This document shows positions 8,897 through 15,960 of a stretch of DNA of 52,554 bases, piece by piece. The stretch is from assembly GCA_001898725.1 (NCBI GenBank), contig MKUV01000008.1, forward strand, positions 106,211 through 158,764, read 5' to 3'. A program made the translations under genes and the position numbers. The stretch comes from Caedibacter sp. 37-49 (lineage in GTDB: Bacteria > Pseudomonadota > Alphaproteobacteria > Caedimonadales > Caedimonadaceae). The notes below the pieces were generated by a model, which had not been told where the DNA came from, made no database searches, and saw nothing but the letters and a program-made list of their open reading frames with translations. How positions within the stretch are numbered: the first letter of the stretch is position 1; each line of letters starts with the position of its first letter.

Positions 8897-9295
8897 ATGG
8901 CATATAGCAATAAAATTATTGATCATTTTGAAAACCCAAGAAATGTGGGCTCATTTGAGGGGTCAGATCCTGAAGTAGGCACAGGTTTAGTTGGTGCACC
9001 AGCTTGTGGCGACGTGATGAAACTTCAAATTAAAGTTAAAGATGGGGTTATTGAAGACGCCCGGTTTAAGACGTTTGGCTGTGGTTCTGCCATTGCCTCG
9101 AGTTCTTTAGTAACCGAATGGGTTAAAGGAAAAACACTTCAGGATGCTTTAGATATCAAAAATACAACAATTGCCCAGCATTTGGCCTTACCGCCTGTAA
9201 AGATTCATTGCTCAATGTTAGCCGAAGATGCCATTAAAGCGGCCATTAAAGACTATCAAGACAAGCAAGGAAAGCCTGAGAATGGCCACAGCTAA
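8897..9295 (+). CDS. iscU: Fe-S cluster scaffold protein IscU
   Basis: 132 residues, near the usual 128. The three cluster-ligating cysteines are visible in GAPACGD (Cys37), GCGSA (Cys62/63 region) and HCSML. The LPPVKIHCSMLAEDAIKAAI stretch holds the LPPVK peptide that HscA recognises. IscU receives sulfur from IscS and iron (from frataxin or a similar donor), builds the [2Fe-2S] cluster and hands it on with HscA/HscB. GAGGAGAAG upstream is a good ribosome site. The 3' end overlaps iscA by 14 bases. Confidence 0.96.
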   Translation: MAYSNKIIDHFENPRNVGSFEGSDPEVGTGLVGAPACGDVMKLQIKVKDGVIEDARFKTFGCGSAIASSSLVTEWVKGKTLQDALDIKNTTIAQHLALPPVKIHCSMLAEDAIKAAIKDYQDKQGKPENGHS

Positions 9296-9626
9296 ACTTC
9301 CCGCTCTTCAGATCACCGAAACGGCTGCAGAAAGGGTGAAGGCGCTTTTGACGGCGCGCGGCAAACCTTCTTTAGGAATCCGCATTGGTATTAGGACAAA
9401 AGGATGTAATGGCCTTTCCTACACTTTAGAATATGCTGATGAACAACAAGCTTTAGATGAAATTGTGGAAGAGAAAGGTATTAAAGTTCTTATTGATCCC
9501 AAAGCCTTATTGTTTTTATTAGGAACAGAAATGGATTTTGTTCAAGACCAACTTCAATCTGGTTTTGTTTTTAAAAATCCAAATGAAAAAGGTCGTTGTG
9601 GATGTGGAGAATCTTTCCATGTCTAG
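9282..9626 (+). CDS. iscA: A-type Fe-S carrier IscA
   Basis: The start was set at MATAKLPALQITETAAERV (114 residues), which matches the family N-terminus, with AAGGAA upstream. The three conserved cysteines are present: TKGCNGLSY and the C-terminal GRCGCGESF. A-type carriers move [2Fe-2S] or form [4Fe-4S] clusters for delivery to apo-enzymes. The gene overlaps iscU at its start and hscB at its end (8 bases), so translation is coupled through the block. Confidence 0.95.
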   Translation: MATAKLPALQITETAAERVKALLTARGKPSLGIRIGIRTKGCNGLSYTLEYADEQQALDEIVEEKGIKVLIDPKALLFLLGTEMDFVQDQLQSGFVFKNPNEKGRCGCGESFHV

Positions 9627-10119
9627 CACGTTCTTTGTCCCAAATGCTTTTGAGAAATTTAAAATACCTACGACCCTCAACATTAATCTTGAGGACCTTG
9701 AACAACGCTACTTTAAAGCGCAACAAAAACATCATCCTGATCGTCATAGAAGTTCTGCGAGCCACCAAGAAAGTAATCTGGCAGCTGCTGCTTTTAACGA
9801 AGCTTATCAGATTTTGAAAGATCCTTTGAAGCGAGCAGCACACCTTTTAAAATGTCTTGGCTGGATTGATCCCGTAGAAAACCCTGAGACCCAAAAAGAT
9901 TCCTCTCTTCTTTTTCTCATGATGGAGCTTAATGAAAAAATTGAAAAAGCAACCACTATTGAAGAAAAACAGTCGCTAGCTTCTTTCCTTAAACAAGAGA
10001 TTCAAAAGAATTGGACTGATCTCGAAAACTCTATTAAGAAAAACGATAGAGCCAATTCTTTATCGCTGTTAAATCGCCTCACATATCTCAGTCGACTTCA
10101 ACAGAATTTAATAAAGTAA
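9619..10119 (+). CDS. hscB: J-domain co-chaperone HscB
   Basis: The start was set at MSSTFFVPNAFEKFKIP (166 residues) from GGAG 9 bases upstream and the overlap with the iscA stop. The J-domain holds the HPD triad in QKHHPDRHRSS, followed by LAAAAFNEAYQILKDPLKRAAHLL, which is the typical HscB continuation. The C-terminal half (about residues 85-166) is the three-helix domain that docks IscU. The N-terminal zinc or Cys-rich extension of eukaryotic forms is absent. It stimulates HscA ATPase and brings it cluster-loaded IscU. It ends 7 bases before hscA. Confidence 0.93.
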   Translation: MSSTFFVPNAFEKFKIPTTLNINLEDLEQRYFKAQQKHHPDRHRSSASHQESNLAAAAFNEAYQILKDPLKRAAHLLKCLGWIDPVENPETQKDSSLLFLMMELNEKIEKATTIEEKQSLASFLKQEIQKNWTDLENSIKKNDRANSLSLLNRLTYLSRLQQNLIK

Positions 10120-10126
10120 ATAGACG

Positions 10127-11899
10127 ATGCTGCTTCAACTTGTTGAACCTGGCCAAACGCCCCTTCCTCATCCTCAAGAAGAAGATTTTGCTGTCGGAAT
10201 TGACCTTGGAACCACCCATTCTTTACTTGCTTTTGCAGCTGAAAATGATATCCCTCACCTTATTCCTTTACAAGGTGAACGTCTTATCCCTTCGGCCGTT
10301 TATTACACCGAAGAAGGCTTGCCTATTGTAGGGAAGAATGCTCTCTCAATGTTGGCACAAGACCCTCAAAACGTTGTGCGATCTATCAAACGATTCATGG
10401 ACCATGGAAGCCAACGCTTCCCTCTTAGAAACCAAGAATTAACACCTGTCGAAATTTCTGCTCATATTTTGGCCTATTTAAAGTCACAAGCAGAGATTCA
10501 ATTAGGGCGTTCTATTCATCAAGCCGTGATTACAGTTCCTGCCTATTTTGATGAAGCAGCACGAACAGCAACACGCGATGCAGGACGCTTAGCCGGCCTT
10601 AAAGTTCTACGTTTGGTAAATGAGCCAACAGCAGCCGCACTTGCTTATGGTTTAGAGAAGAAAGCGCAAGGCATTTATGCCGTTTATGACTTTGGCGGAG
10701 GAACCTTTGATCTTTCGCTCTTAAAGCTTCAAGGTGAAGTCTTCCAAGTGCTCGCAACAAGAGGCGACATGAATCTAGGCGGCGATGATATAGATCAAGC
10801 TATTTATCAACAATATTTTTATTCATTGAATCAAACCATTGATTCTAAACAAGCTTTATTCGTTATAAAGATGCTTAAAGAGCAGCTTACTCTCCAAGAA
10901 CAAGCCTCATTAAACATTGAAGGTCATTCTTTCACGCTTACACGTCAACAGCTTGAAGAAATTGCTTACTCTTTTATTGAACGAACACTTAATCACTGTC
11001 AAAAGGCACTTGAGGAAGCGAATATTTCTAAAGAAAATATTCATGGCATTATCCTTGTAGGCGGTGTCACACGCATGCCTTTTGTTAAAAAAGCTGTTGA
11101 AAATTTCTTTGGTAAAAAGCCTCTTGATGACATTAATCCTGATGAAGTTGTGGCCTATGGAGCAGCGTTGCAAGCTAGAGCCTTAACCCATGGAAGTCGT
11201 AATCTTCTGCTCGATGTTACACCTTTGTCTTTAGGGCTTGAAACCTTTGGTGGGATTGTTGAGAAGATTATTGACCGTAATTCTCCTCTCCCCGTCAGCA
11301 AAGTTCAAGAGTTTACTACGCATGAAGATGGCCAAACAGCGATGCTTCTACATATCGTGCAAGGCGAACGTGAACTTGCCCAAGACTGTCGATCGCTTGC
11401 TCGTTTTGAGTTACATGGCATCCCTCCTCTTCCATCCGGAATTGCTCGGATCCAAGTGCAATTTACGATGGACGTTGATGGCCTTCTAACCGTTACTGCT
11501 CGAGAAAACACAACAGGGATTAGCCAGCATATCGAAATTAAACCTTCTTATGGTCTAAGCGAGTGTGATCTTTTAGATATGATTTCAAACAGTTTAACCC
11601 ATGGCCAACAAGATCTTGAAACGCGCCTTCTTATTGAAGCGAAAGTCGAAGCAGAAAGAATAAAAAAGGTGACGCTAAGCGCTCTTGAAAAAGACGCTCA
11701 TCTCCTTGATCATTTGCAAAATAAACTTATCCAAGAAGCGCTAGCATCGCTTAATGAGGCTTTAAAAACAGAGGGTCGCCTTAAAATTCAAGAAAGTACC
11801 GAAAAATTAGCGGCAATAACACATCCTTTTGCCGTCAAAAGAATGACTTATCATTTAAATGAAGCTCTAAAAGGCCAAAAAGTCGATACTTTTAAATAA
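10127..11899 (+). CDS. hscA: Hsp70-type Fe-S biogenesis chaperone HscA
   Basis: 590 residues, somewhat shorter than the usual 616. The start MLLQLVEPGQ agrees with the family N-terminus although no strong ribosome site precedes it. The nucleotide-binding domain shows VGIDLGTTHSLLAF, VPAYFDEAARTATRDAGRLA, LVNEPTAAALAYG, DFGGGTFDLSLL and ILVGGVTRMP. The substrate domain shows DVTPLSLGLETFGGIVEKII. The short polar linker and the absence of a C-terminal EEVD-like tail fit HscA rather than DnaK. It works with HscB to free the cluster from IscU. No fdx gene follows, although one often closes such operons. Confidence 0.95.
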   Translation: MLLQLVEPGQTPLPHPQEEDFAVGIDLGTTHSLLAFAAENDIPHLIPLQGERLIPSAVYYTEEGLPIVGKNALSMLAQDPQNVVRSIKRFMDHGSQRFPLRNQELTPVEISAHILAYLKSQAEIQLGRSIHQAVITVPAYFDEAARTATRDAGRLAGLKVLRLVNEPTAAALAYGLEKKAQGIYAVYDFGGGTFDLSLLKLQGEVFQVLATRGDMNLGGDDIDQAIYQQYFYSLNQTIDSKQALFVIKMLKEQLTLQEQASLNIEGHSFTLTRQQLEEIAYSFIERTLNHCQKALEEANISKENIHGIILVGGVTRMPFVKKAVENFFGKKPLDDINPDEVVAYGAALQARALTHGSRNLLLDVTPLSLGLETFGGIVEKIIDRNSPLPVSKVQEFTTHEDGQTAMLLHIVQGERELAQDCRSLARFELHGIPPLPSGIARIQVQFTMDVDGLLTVTARENTTGISQHIEIKPSYGLSECDLLDMISNSLTHGQQDLETRLLIEAKVEAERIKKVTLSALEKDAHLLDHLQNKLIQEALASLNEALKTEGRLKIQESTEKLAAITHPFAVKRMTYHLNEALKGQKVDTFK

Positions 11900-11963
11900 T
11901 GCCTCTTGCCTTCTTAGTATTCTATGTTAGCATTTAACTACACATCTAAGAAAGGGGATTTTT

Positions 11964-12389
11964 ATGAAATTAATTAAATGGTTATTTGTTTTAGGAACGC
12001 TTGCCGTATTACCTACTGTAGGACAAGCTCAAAATAAATCTGAAGCTCAAACAGAAGTTGCTTGTGGAACAATTGATATGCTTGGCCTTGAGGCTTTGAT
12101 AAATTCAAAAGCGCCTTTTGTTCTGATTGACGCAAGAACAGATAAATACTTTGATGGAACTCTTATTGCAGGCGCAAAACGCCTCAGTGTCGAATCTTCT
12201 CAAGCAGATGTTGAAAAATTACTTCCCTCAAAGGATGCCCTTATTGTTGTTTATTGTGCCGGTGTTGGCTGTCCTGCGAGCAAAATGATGGCTGGCCGCC
12301 TTATTAAAGAAGGCTATAAAAATGTGATTGATTACCATCATGGCATTCGTGAATGGAAAGCAAATAATAAACCCATTGAAAAGCTTTAA
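11964..12389 (+). CDS. Exported rhodanese-like sulfurtransferase
   Basis: The 141-residue protein starts after AAGAAAGGGGA with a signal peptide (MKLIKWLFVLGTLAVLPTVG, probable cut after GQA near residue 22). One rhodanese domain fills the rest: FVLIDARTDKYFDGTLIAGA (the DAR motif), VVYCAGVGCPAS and GYKNVIDYHHGIREWK. The active-site loop holds Cys in YCAGVGCPAS, with a second Cys five residues later; it departs from the usual CRxGxR loop. It should act in the periplasm, moving sulfane sulfur or reducing thiols. Its position directly behind the isc genes is suggestive, but the exported location argues against a direct role in cytoplasmic cluster assembly. A hairpin terminator follows. Confidence 0.85.
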   Translation: MKLIKWLFVLGTLAVLPTVGQAQNKSEAQTEVACGTIDMLGLEALINSKAPFVLIDARTDKYFDGTLIAGAKRLSVESSQADVEKLLPSKDALIVVYCAGVGCPASKMMAGRLIKEGYKNVIDYHHGIREWKANNKPIEKL

Positions 12390-12409
12390 TAGAACGCTTA
12401 TTTGGTCTA

Positions 12410-12440
12410 AAAGCCCGGCTAAAATGTCGGGCTTTTTTTT
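12410..12440 (+). terminator. Rho-independent terminator after the rhodanese gene
   Basis: Stem AAGCCCG (12411-12417) pairs with CGGGCTT (12428-12434) with a 10-base loop, followed by at least six T. Confidence 0.88.
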
Positions 12441-12522
12441 ATTCATCTTAAATTTTATGCGCTTTTTTGCTTGCAAAACAGTTTGTTTCGCCCTATTTAA
12501 GCAAAGTTACCAACATGAGAAT

Positions 12523-12609
12523 GCGGTCGTGGCGGAATTGGTAGACGCGCAGCGTTGAGGTCGCTGTGGAGGAAACTCTGTGGAAGTTCGAGTCTTCTCG
12601 ACCGCACCA
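12523..12609 (+). tRNA. tRNA-Leu (anticodon GAG)
   Basis: The acceptor stem GCGGTCG (12523-12529) pairs with CGACCGC (12599-12605), followed by discriminator A and an encoded CCA (12607-12609). The anticodon stem CAGCG/CGCTG closes the loop TTGAGGT, which gives GAG and reads CUC/CUU leucine codons. The TPsiC arm (GTTCGAGTC) is present. The extra arm between the anticodon stem and the T arm is long, as expected for class II tRNA-Leu. Confidence 0.95.
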
Positions 12610-12769
12610 AGTTGATTAAAGCTTATTTTTTTAATATAATTTCTGGCTAAACGACCTTCCATAAAAAATCTTTTTCTCTTAATTTATAGGGTTATTTTTT
12701 AATCAAAAAATTACTTTTTAACCTATTGATATTACGTTGTTTTTTGTCTCTCTTTTGCATTGATTTTTC

Positions 12770-12985
12770 TTGATATTTGTATCGTGATATGGTAGTCTGG
12801 TTGTAGATGATCAGAGATGATCCCCTATCTTATGAAGACCTTGTAACCCTTCATAAACCTTTCACTCAGTTTCTGAAATCATCTAAAGAAAATAAAGAAG
12901 AATAAGACAGGGATTTAAAAACCTAGATTATTAAAAAACAAAGACTTAAACGCTCTTTTTGAGCGAATGCCCCTGCTTTGCCTGA
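12770..12985 (+). repeat. Dispersed 215-bp element, copy A (candidate structured RNA)
   Basis: It shares its layout with the element at 40918-41132. In order: TTGATA (12770-12775), a 17-base spacer, TAGTCT (12793-12798), which read as -35/-10; the stem TAGATGAT (12804-12811) pairing with ATCATCTA (12878-12885); an inner hairpin TTATGAAG (12830-12837)/CTTCATAA (12849-12856); then about 90 bases nearly identical in both copies (12893-12982), holding a CGCTC-TTTTT-GAGCG hairpin (12951-12965). The 66 bases inside the closing stem are unrelated to those of copy B, yet fold. No coding frame of note. It lies 160 bp after tRNA-Leu. Transcription and structure are inferred. Confidence 0.6.
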
Positions 12986-13178
12986 TGGAAAGACAAGAAT
13001 AAGAGGGAAGACATGATGCTGATAGCTGTGCGTGAGAGGCACGGTAGAGCAGCAAGGATGTGAAGGGGGTAATCTCTTCGTTGTCCATCCTTGTCTCTTT
13101 CTTGTCATCCTCGCGGAAGCGGGGATCCAGGAAGAGTTAAAAGACATCGACTGGTGTTGGGATGGGTCTATAGATCGC

Positions 13179-13218
13179 TTGAGATCCTAAGCACAAGACC
13201 TAGGATGACCAAAGGTTG
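13179..13218. repeat. Direct repeat with hairpin, copy 1
   Basis: The unit TTGAGATCCTAAGCACAAG continues as ACCTAGGATGACCAAAGGTT. It matches 13695-13734 at about 35 of 40 positions, but its hairpin is less perfect than in copy 2. Confidence 0.75.
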
Positions 13219-13694
13219 AAGACGAGAAAGCTCGCTGACGAGGGCTGGAAATGTTGATGAGTGATACTAGGAAAAGGCAACGACTCTGATGTCATTCTCA
13301 CAAAAGTGGGATCCCGGAGTGGTTGAAAGGATCAAATGGTGATGGGCGACAAGAGGAAAAAAGTAATGCTTCTCTTCGCTATCCTAGGGCTTGTCCCGAG
13401 GTTCTCAGGCAACCTGACGATGCTATGAGACACCAGAAAGACCTAAATGGATGTTTGACAATGTAAAGAAAAAATAAAGCTTGCTTATCGCACCGAAGAA
13501 AAAAACGTGCGTGACAGTCATAGAGAAAGTGTGAAGAAGCAGCGGTGCTCAAAACTTGAAGAAGCTTTTCACTTTTGTGGATGGATCCCCGCTTACGCGA
13601 GGATGATGACGGGAGAATGATGTTCTTAAGGATCCTGGGCGTACGTGACAGGCACGCTGAAACAAAAGAGCATCGAATGGCAATAGGCAAGATC

Positions 13695-13734
13695 TTGAGA
13701 TCCTAGGCACTAAGCCTAGGATGACTAAAGGTTG
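13695..13734. repeat. Direct repeat with perfect hairpin, copy 2
   Basis: ATCCTAGGC (13700-13708) pairs with GCCTAGGAT (13714-13722) around the loop ACTAA. The rest of the unit matches 13179-13218. Confidence 0.75.
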
Positions 13735-14308
13735 GGAACGAAAGTGTTCATTGGCAAGGATGATGCCTGCTGAGAAGAGGCACAATATTGAGGACGACTA
13801 AAGTTAGAGACAAAAAGGCTCGCTGACGAGAGCTGAAAAGGCGTCGATTGGTGACACTAGGCACAGGAAACGACTCTGATGTCATCCCCGCTTCTTTCTT
13901 GTCATCCTCGTCAAAGCAGGCATCAAGGTCTGCCAAGGGCAAAGTTAAGATGTGAAATCGTGTTAAGAGGATTGGATGATCAAATTGAAAACAATAAGGT
14001 TTAAAAAGAAACTAAGGACAAACCACTATTCCTTCATCATCTTCGGGCTTGTCCTGAGGATCTCAGGCAACCTGGTGATGAGTGCCAGAATGTCTTAATT
14101 GTGCATGTAAGACATAATAATAAAGAAAAGAAACACATCGTCGAAAGACTAAAAAATTCTTAATAAACAAAATAAAAGCGACTTTAGTAGAGCCTTATGC
14201 AGTTTTGTAAAACCATATAGTCAAAAAACGCACTTGAAAGATAAAAAATGTTTTCTACATTAATAAAGTACAGAGTCCATCCCCCTAACTTTAAAAGGAC
14301 AATTAATT

Positions 14309-15904
14309 ATGAAAAAATATTTACTCATAACGACGGCTCTTCTCAGCCTTGCAAGTTTATCTTATGCAACGGATGATCAAGCTGAGCCAAGACCTTCTCA
14401 GAACTCTCCACTAAAATCGGCGAGTAACGAAGAAGTAAAATCAATCTTACAGAAATACGCGCCTGATAATCTTGAACGCGGCGCTTTCAACGATTTAAAA
14501 ACTAAAGATACGGCGAACGTTAGAGGACGCCAATATAGAATACCTTTATCAGGCGATATAGAAGTTGATAAAACGCTTATTCAAAAATTTCGACAAGATC
14601 TCCCTTTATCGCTTCCTACCAACCAATTACGTACACTATCTGTAGAAAGTACAGACTATGATCTTACCTCCATGAAAGTGCAGATTATGTATGCATACTT
14701 TGGTGCATGGCACTTAAGAGAAGAAAAAAAATATTATTTTATTGTTGAAACGAATCTTGAAGCGCCAGATTACGTACGACTCACGTCTTTAATTAGACCT
14801 CAAGATGTTATTAATAGTTCTGAATCTTCAAGTTCTCAATCTTCACCCAAATTAAGTCCGAGTGCTTCTTCTGATTCTCTTTCGACAGTTTATAATTCCG
14901 ATGATGAGATGGAAAAGCTTCAAGCTATGATTTCAAAGTTAGAGGAAGAAAACGAGCAATTGCGACAAAGTTCTTTAGAGGCTAGTTCTGCAGCATCTCC
15001 TGCAGACGAATTTGCTCCACCGCCTCCACCACTTATGGCGCCTCCTCCACCCCCACCAGCACCAGGAATTGGAAAAATTTCCGCTGCAAAACAAAAGGTT
15101 GTCATCTTGAGCCCAGAGTATCAACCCACTTATGACGCTTTAGACGAAGGTGTAAAAGAAAAAGTCTCTACTTGGAAACAAGCTCGAATTGAGTTCTATT
15201 TAAAGGTTCTCACAGAAAAAGGTGGTGAGCATCCTGTAACTTTTTTAAACTTAACTGATGAACAAGCTCAAAAAGTTCTTAAAATGCCCTCATATGCGAC
15301 TCAAATCGCTTATCTTAGTTTGTCCTTAGAAGATCGCGCAAAAAAAGATGCTGAAGAAGCTGAAAAAGCCCAGCGTGCTCTCCAGGATGCAAGCAAGCAA
15401 GGAGATATGTTGCAAGAACTTCTCAAGAAGAGATCCCCTGTTGCGCATTATGAACCTCAAGCAGAGAAAAAAGAAGAGAGCAAGACAATCGACGCTTCCG
15501 CGGCTTCTTTTGCTCAAGCTTTAAAGATAGCTCCATTAGCAAAAGAAATTCAAGCATTTGAAAATGCTAAAAAACTTTGGGAATCCGTAAAGCAAGAACG
15601 AAAGCAACAAGTCTTAGCTTTCTTTCCTAATGACATTATTTTAAAAGGCATTCTTCTTAAGACAATTAATGGTGAAATTGTGGCCCTTGATAGCAAGAAG
15701 CAAGGACAATATACAACTGAGAATCTTCTTAGATCTGGCTCGAGTTTGTTAAAACAACAAAAGCAAATCTCAGAAGAATTGCGCTTTAAAGCGCACGATA
15801 TTCGTGATCTTTTAGTGTATTCGCTTTTGAATGCCAAAGCGGTTGGAATCAATGCAAGTCAAATTAAACCTACAATTGAAGCCTTACGCAACTATACACT
15901 TTAA
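14309..15904 (+). CDS. Secreted protein with coiled coil and formin-like polyproline tract, function unknown
   Basis: 531 residues after AAAAGGACA. A signal peptide (MKKYLLITTALLSLASLSYA) is cut near residue 20. Residues 45-165 form a possible folded domain of unknown type. A Ser-rich linker (170-190) leads to a coiled coil at about 195-225 (MEKLQAMISKLEEENEQLRQ). Then comes a polyproline tract with two runs (PPPPPLMAPPPPPP, residues 237-250) ending APGIG, like the profilin-binding FH1 segments of formins and the Pro-rich part of RickA. The C-terminal 280 residues are Lys/Glu-rich and helical, with an Ala/Glu/Lys stretch at 343-365. No WH2 or FH2 motif is evident. I infer a secreted host-interacting protein; no family was recognised. 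A terminator follows, and the gene sits right behind the repeat region. Confidence 0.7.
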   Translation: MKKYLLITTALLSLASLSYATDDQAEPRPSQNSPLKSASNEEVKSILQKYAPDNLERGAFNDLKTKDTANVRGRQYRIPLSGDIEVDKTLIQKFRQDLPLSLPTNQLRTLSVESTDYDLTSMKVQIMYAYFGAWHLREEKKYYFIVETNLEAPDYVRLTSLIRPQDVINSSESSSSQSSPKLSPSASSDSLSTVYNSDDEMEKLQAMISKLEEENEQLRQSSLEASSAASPADEFAPPPPPLMAPPPPPPAPGIGKISAAKQKVVILSPEYQPTYDALDEGVKEKVSTWKQARIEFYLKVLTEKGGEHPVTFLNLTDEQAQKVLKMPSYATQIAYLSLSLEDRAKKDAEEAEKAQRALQDASKQGDMLQELLKKRSPVAHYEPQAEKKEESKTIDASAASFAQALKIAPLAKEIQAFENAKKLWESVKQERKQQVLAFFPNDIILKGILLKTINGEIVALDSKKQGQYTTENLLRSGSSLLKQQKQISEELRFKAHDIRDLLVYSLLNAKAVGINASQIKPTIEALRNYTL

Positions 15905-15919
15905 TTGTTGAGCATAAAG

Positions 15920-15945
15920 GTCCCAGGTTCTCTGGGACATTTTTT
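15920..15945 (+). terminator. Rho-independent terminator
   Basis: GTCCCAG (15920-15926) pairs with CTGGGAC (15932-15938) over a 5-base loop, followed by ATTTTTT. It separates the secreted-protein gene from convergent mfd. Confidence 0.88.
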
Positions 15946-15960
15946 CAGAGAAGCTTAAGG

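Larger units (their letters stand above)
13000..14290. repeat. Repeat-rich intergenic region (palindromic, REP-like units in several families)
   Basis: There is no gene in these 1.3 kb. It is built from short units that recur here and at 41.1-41.4 kb: GGGCTTGTCCCGAG-type palindromes with TCTCAGGCAACCTG (13387-13417 and 14044-14074); GTCATCCTCGCGGAAGCGG-type units (around 13104-13130 and, inverted, 13584-13610); a GAGATCCTA...TAGGATGAC hairpin unit (twice); CTCGCTGACGAG units (13229 and 13822); and ACGACTCTGATGTCATxC (13280 and 13870). Short open frames here encode peptides such as WIPASARMT, the usual spurious product of such repeats. Confidence 0.8.

Noticed and set aside
12923-13942. Four open frames on the minus strand of 60-103 codons in the repeat-rich gap
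   Set aside because: They contain WIPASARMT-type words produced by palindromic repeats and lack ribosome sites, so they are treated as repeat artefacts, not genes.
13000-14290. CRISPR array
   Set aside because: The repeat units are of varying length and spacing and belong to several families; no regular repeat-spacer pattern and no cas gene in the window.
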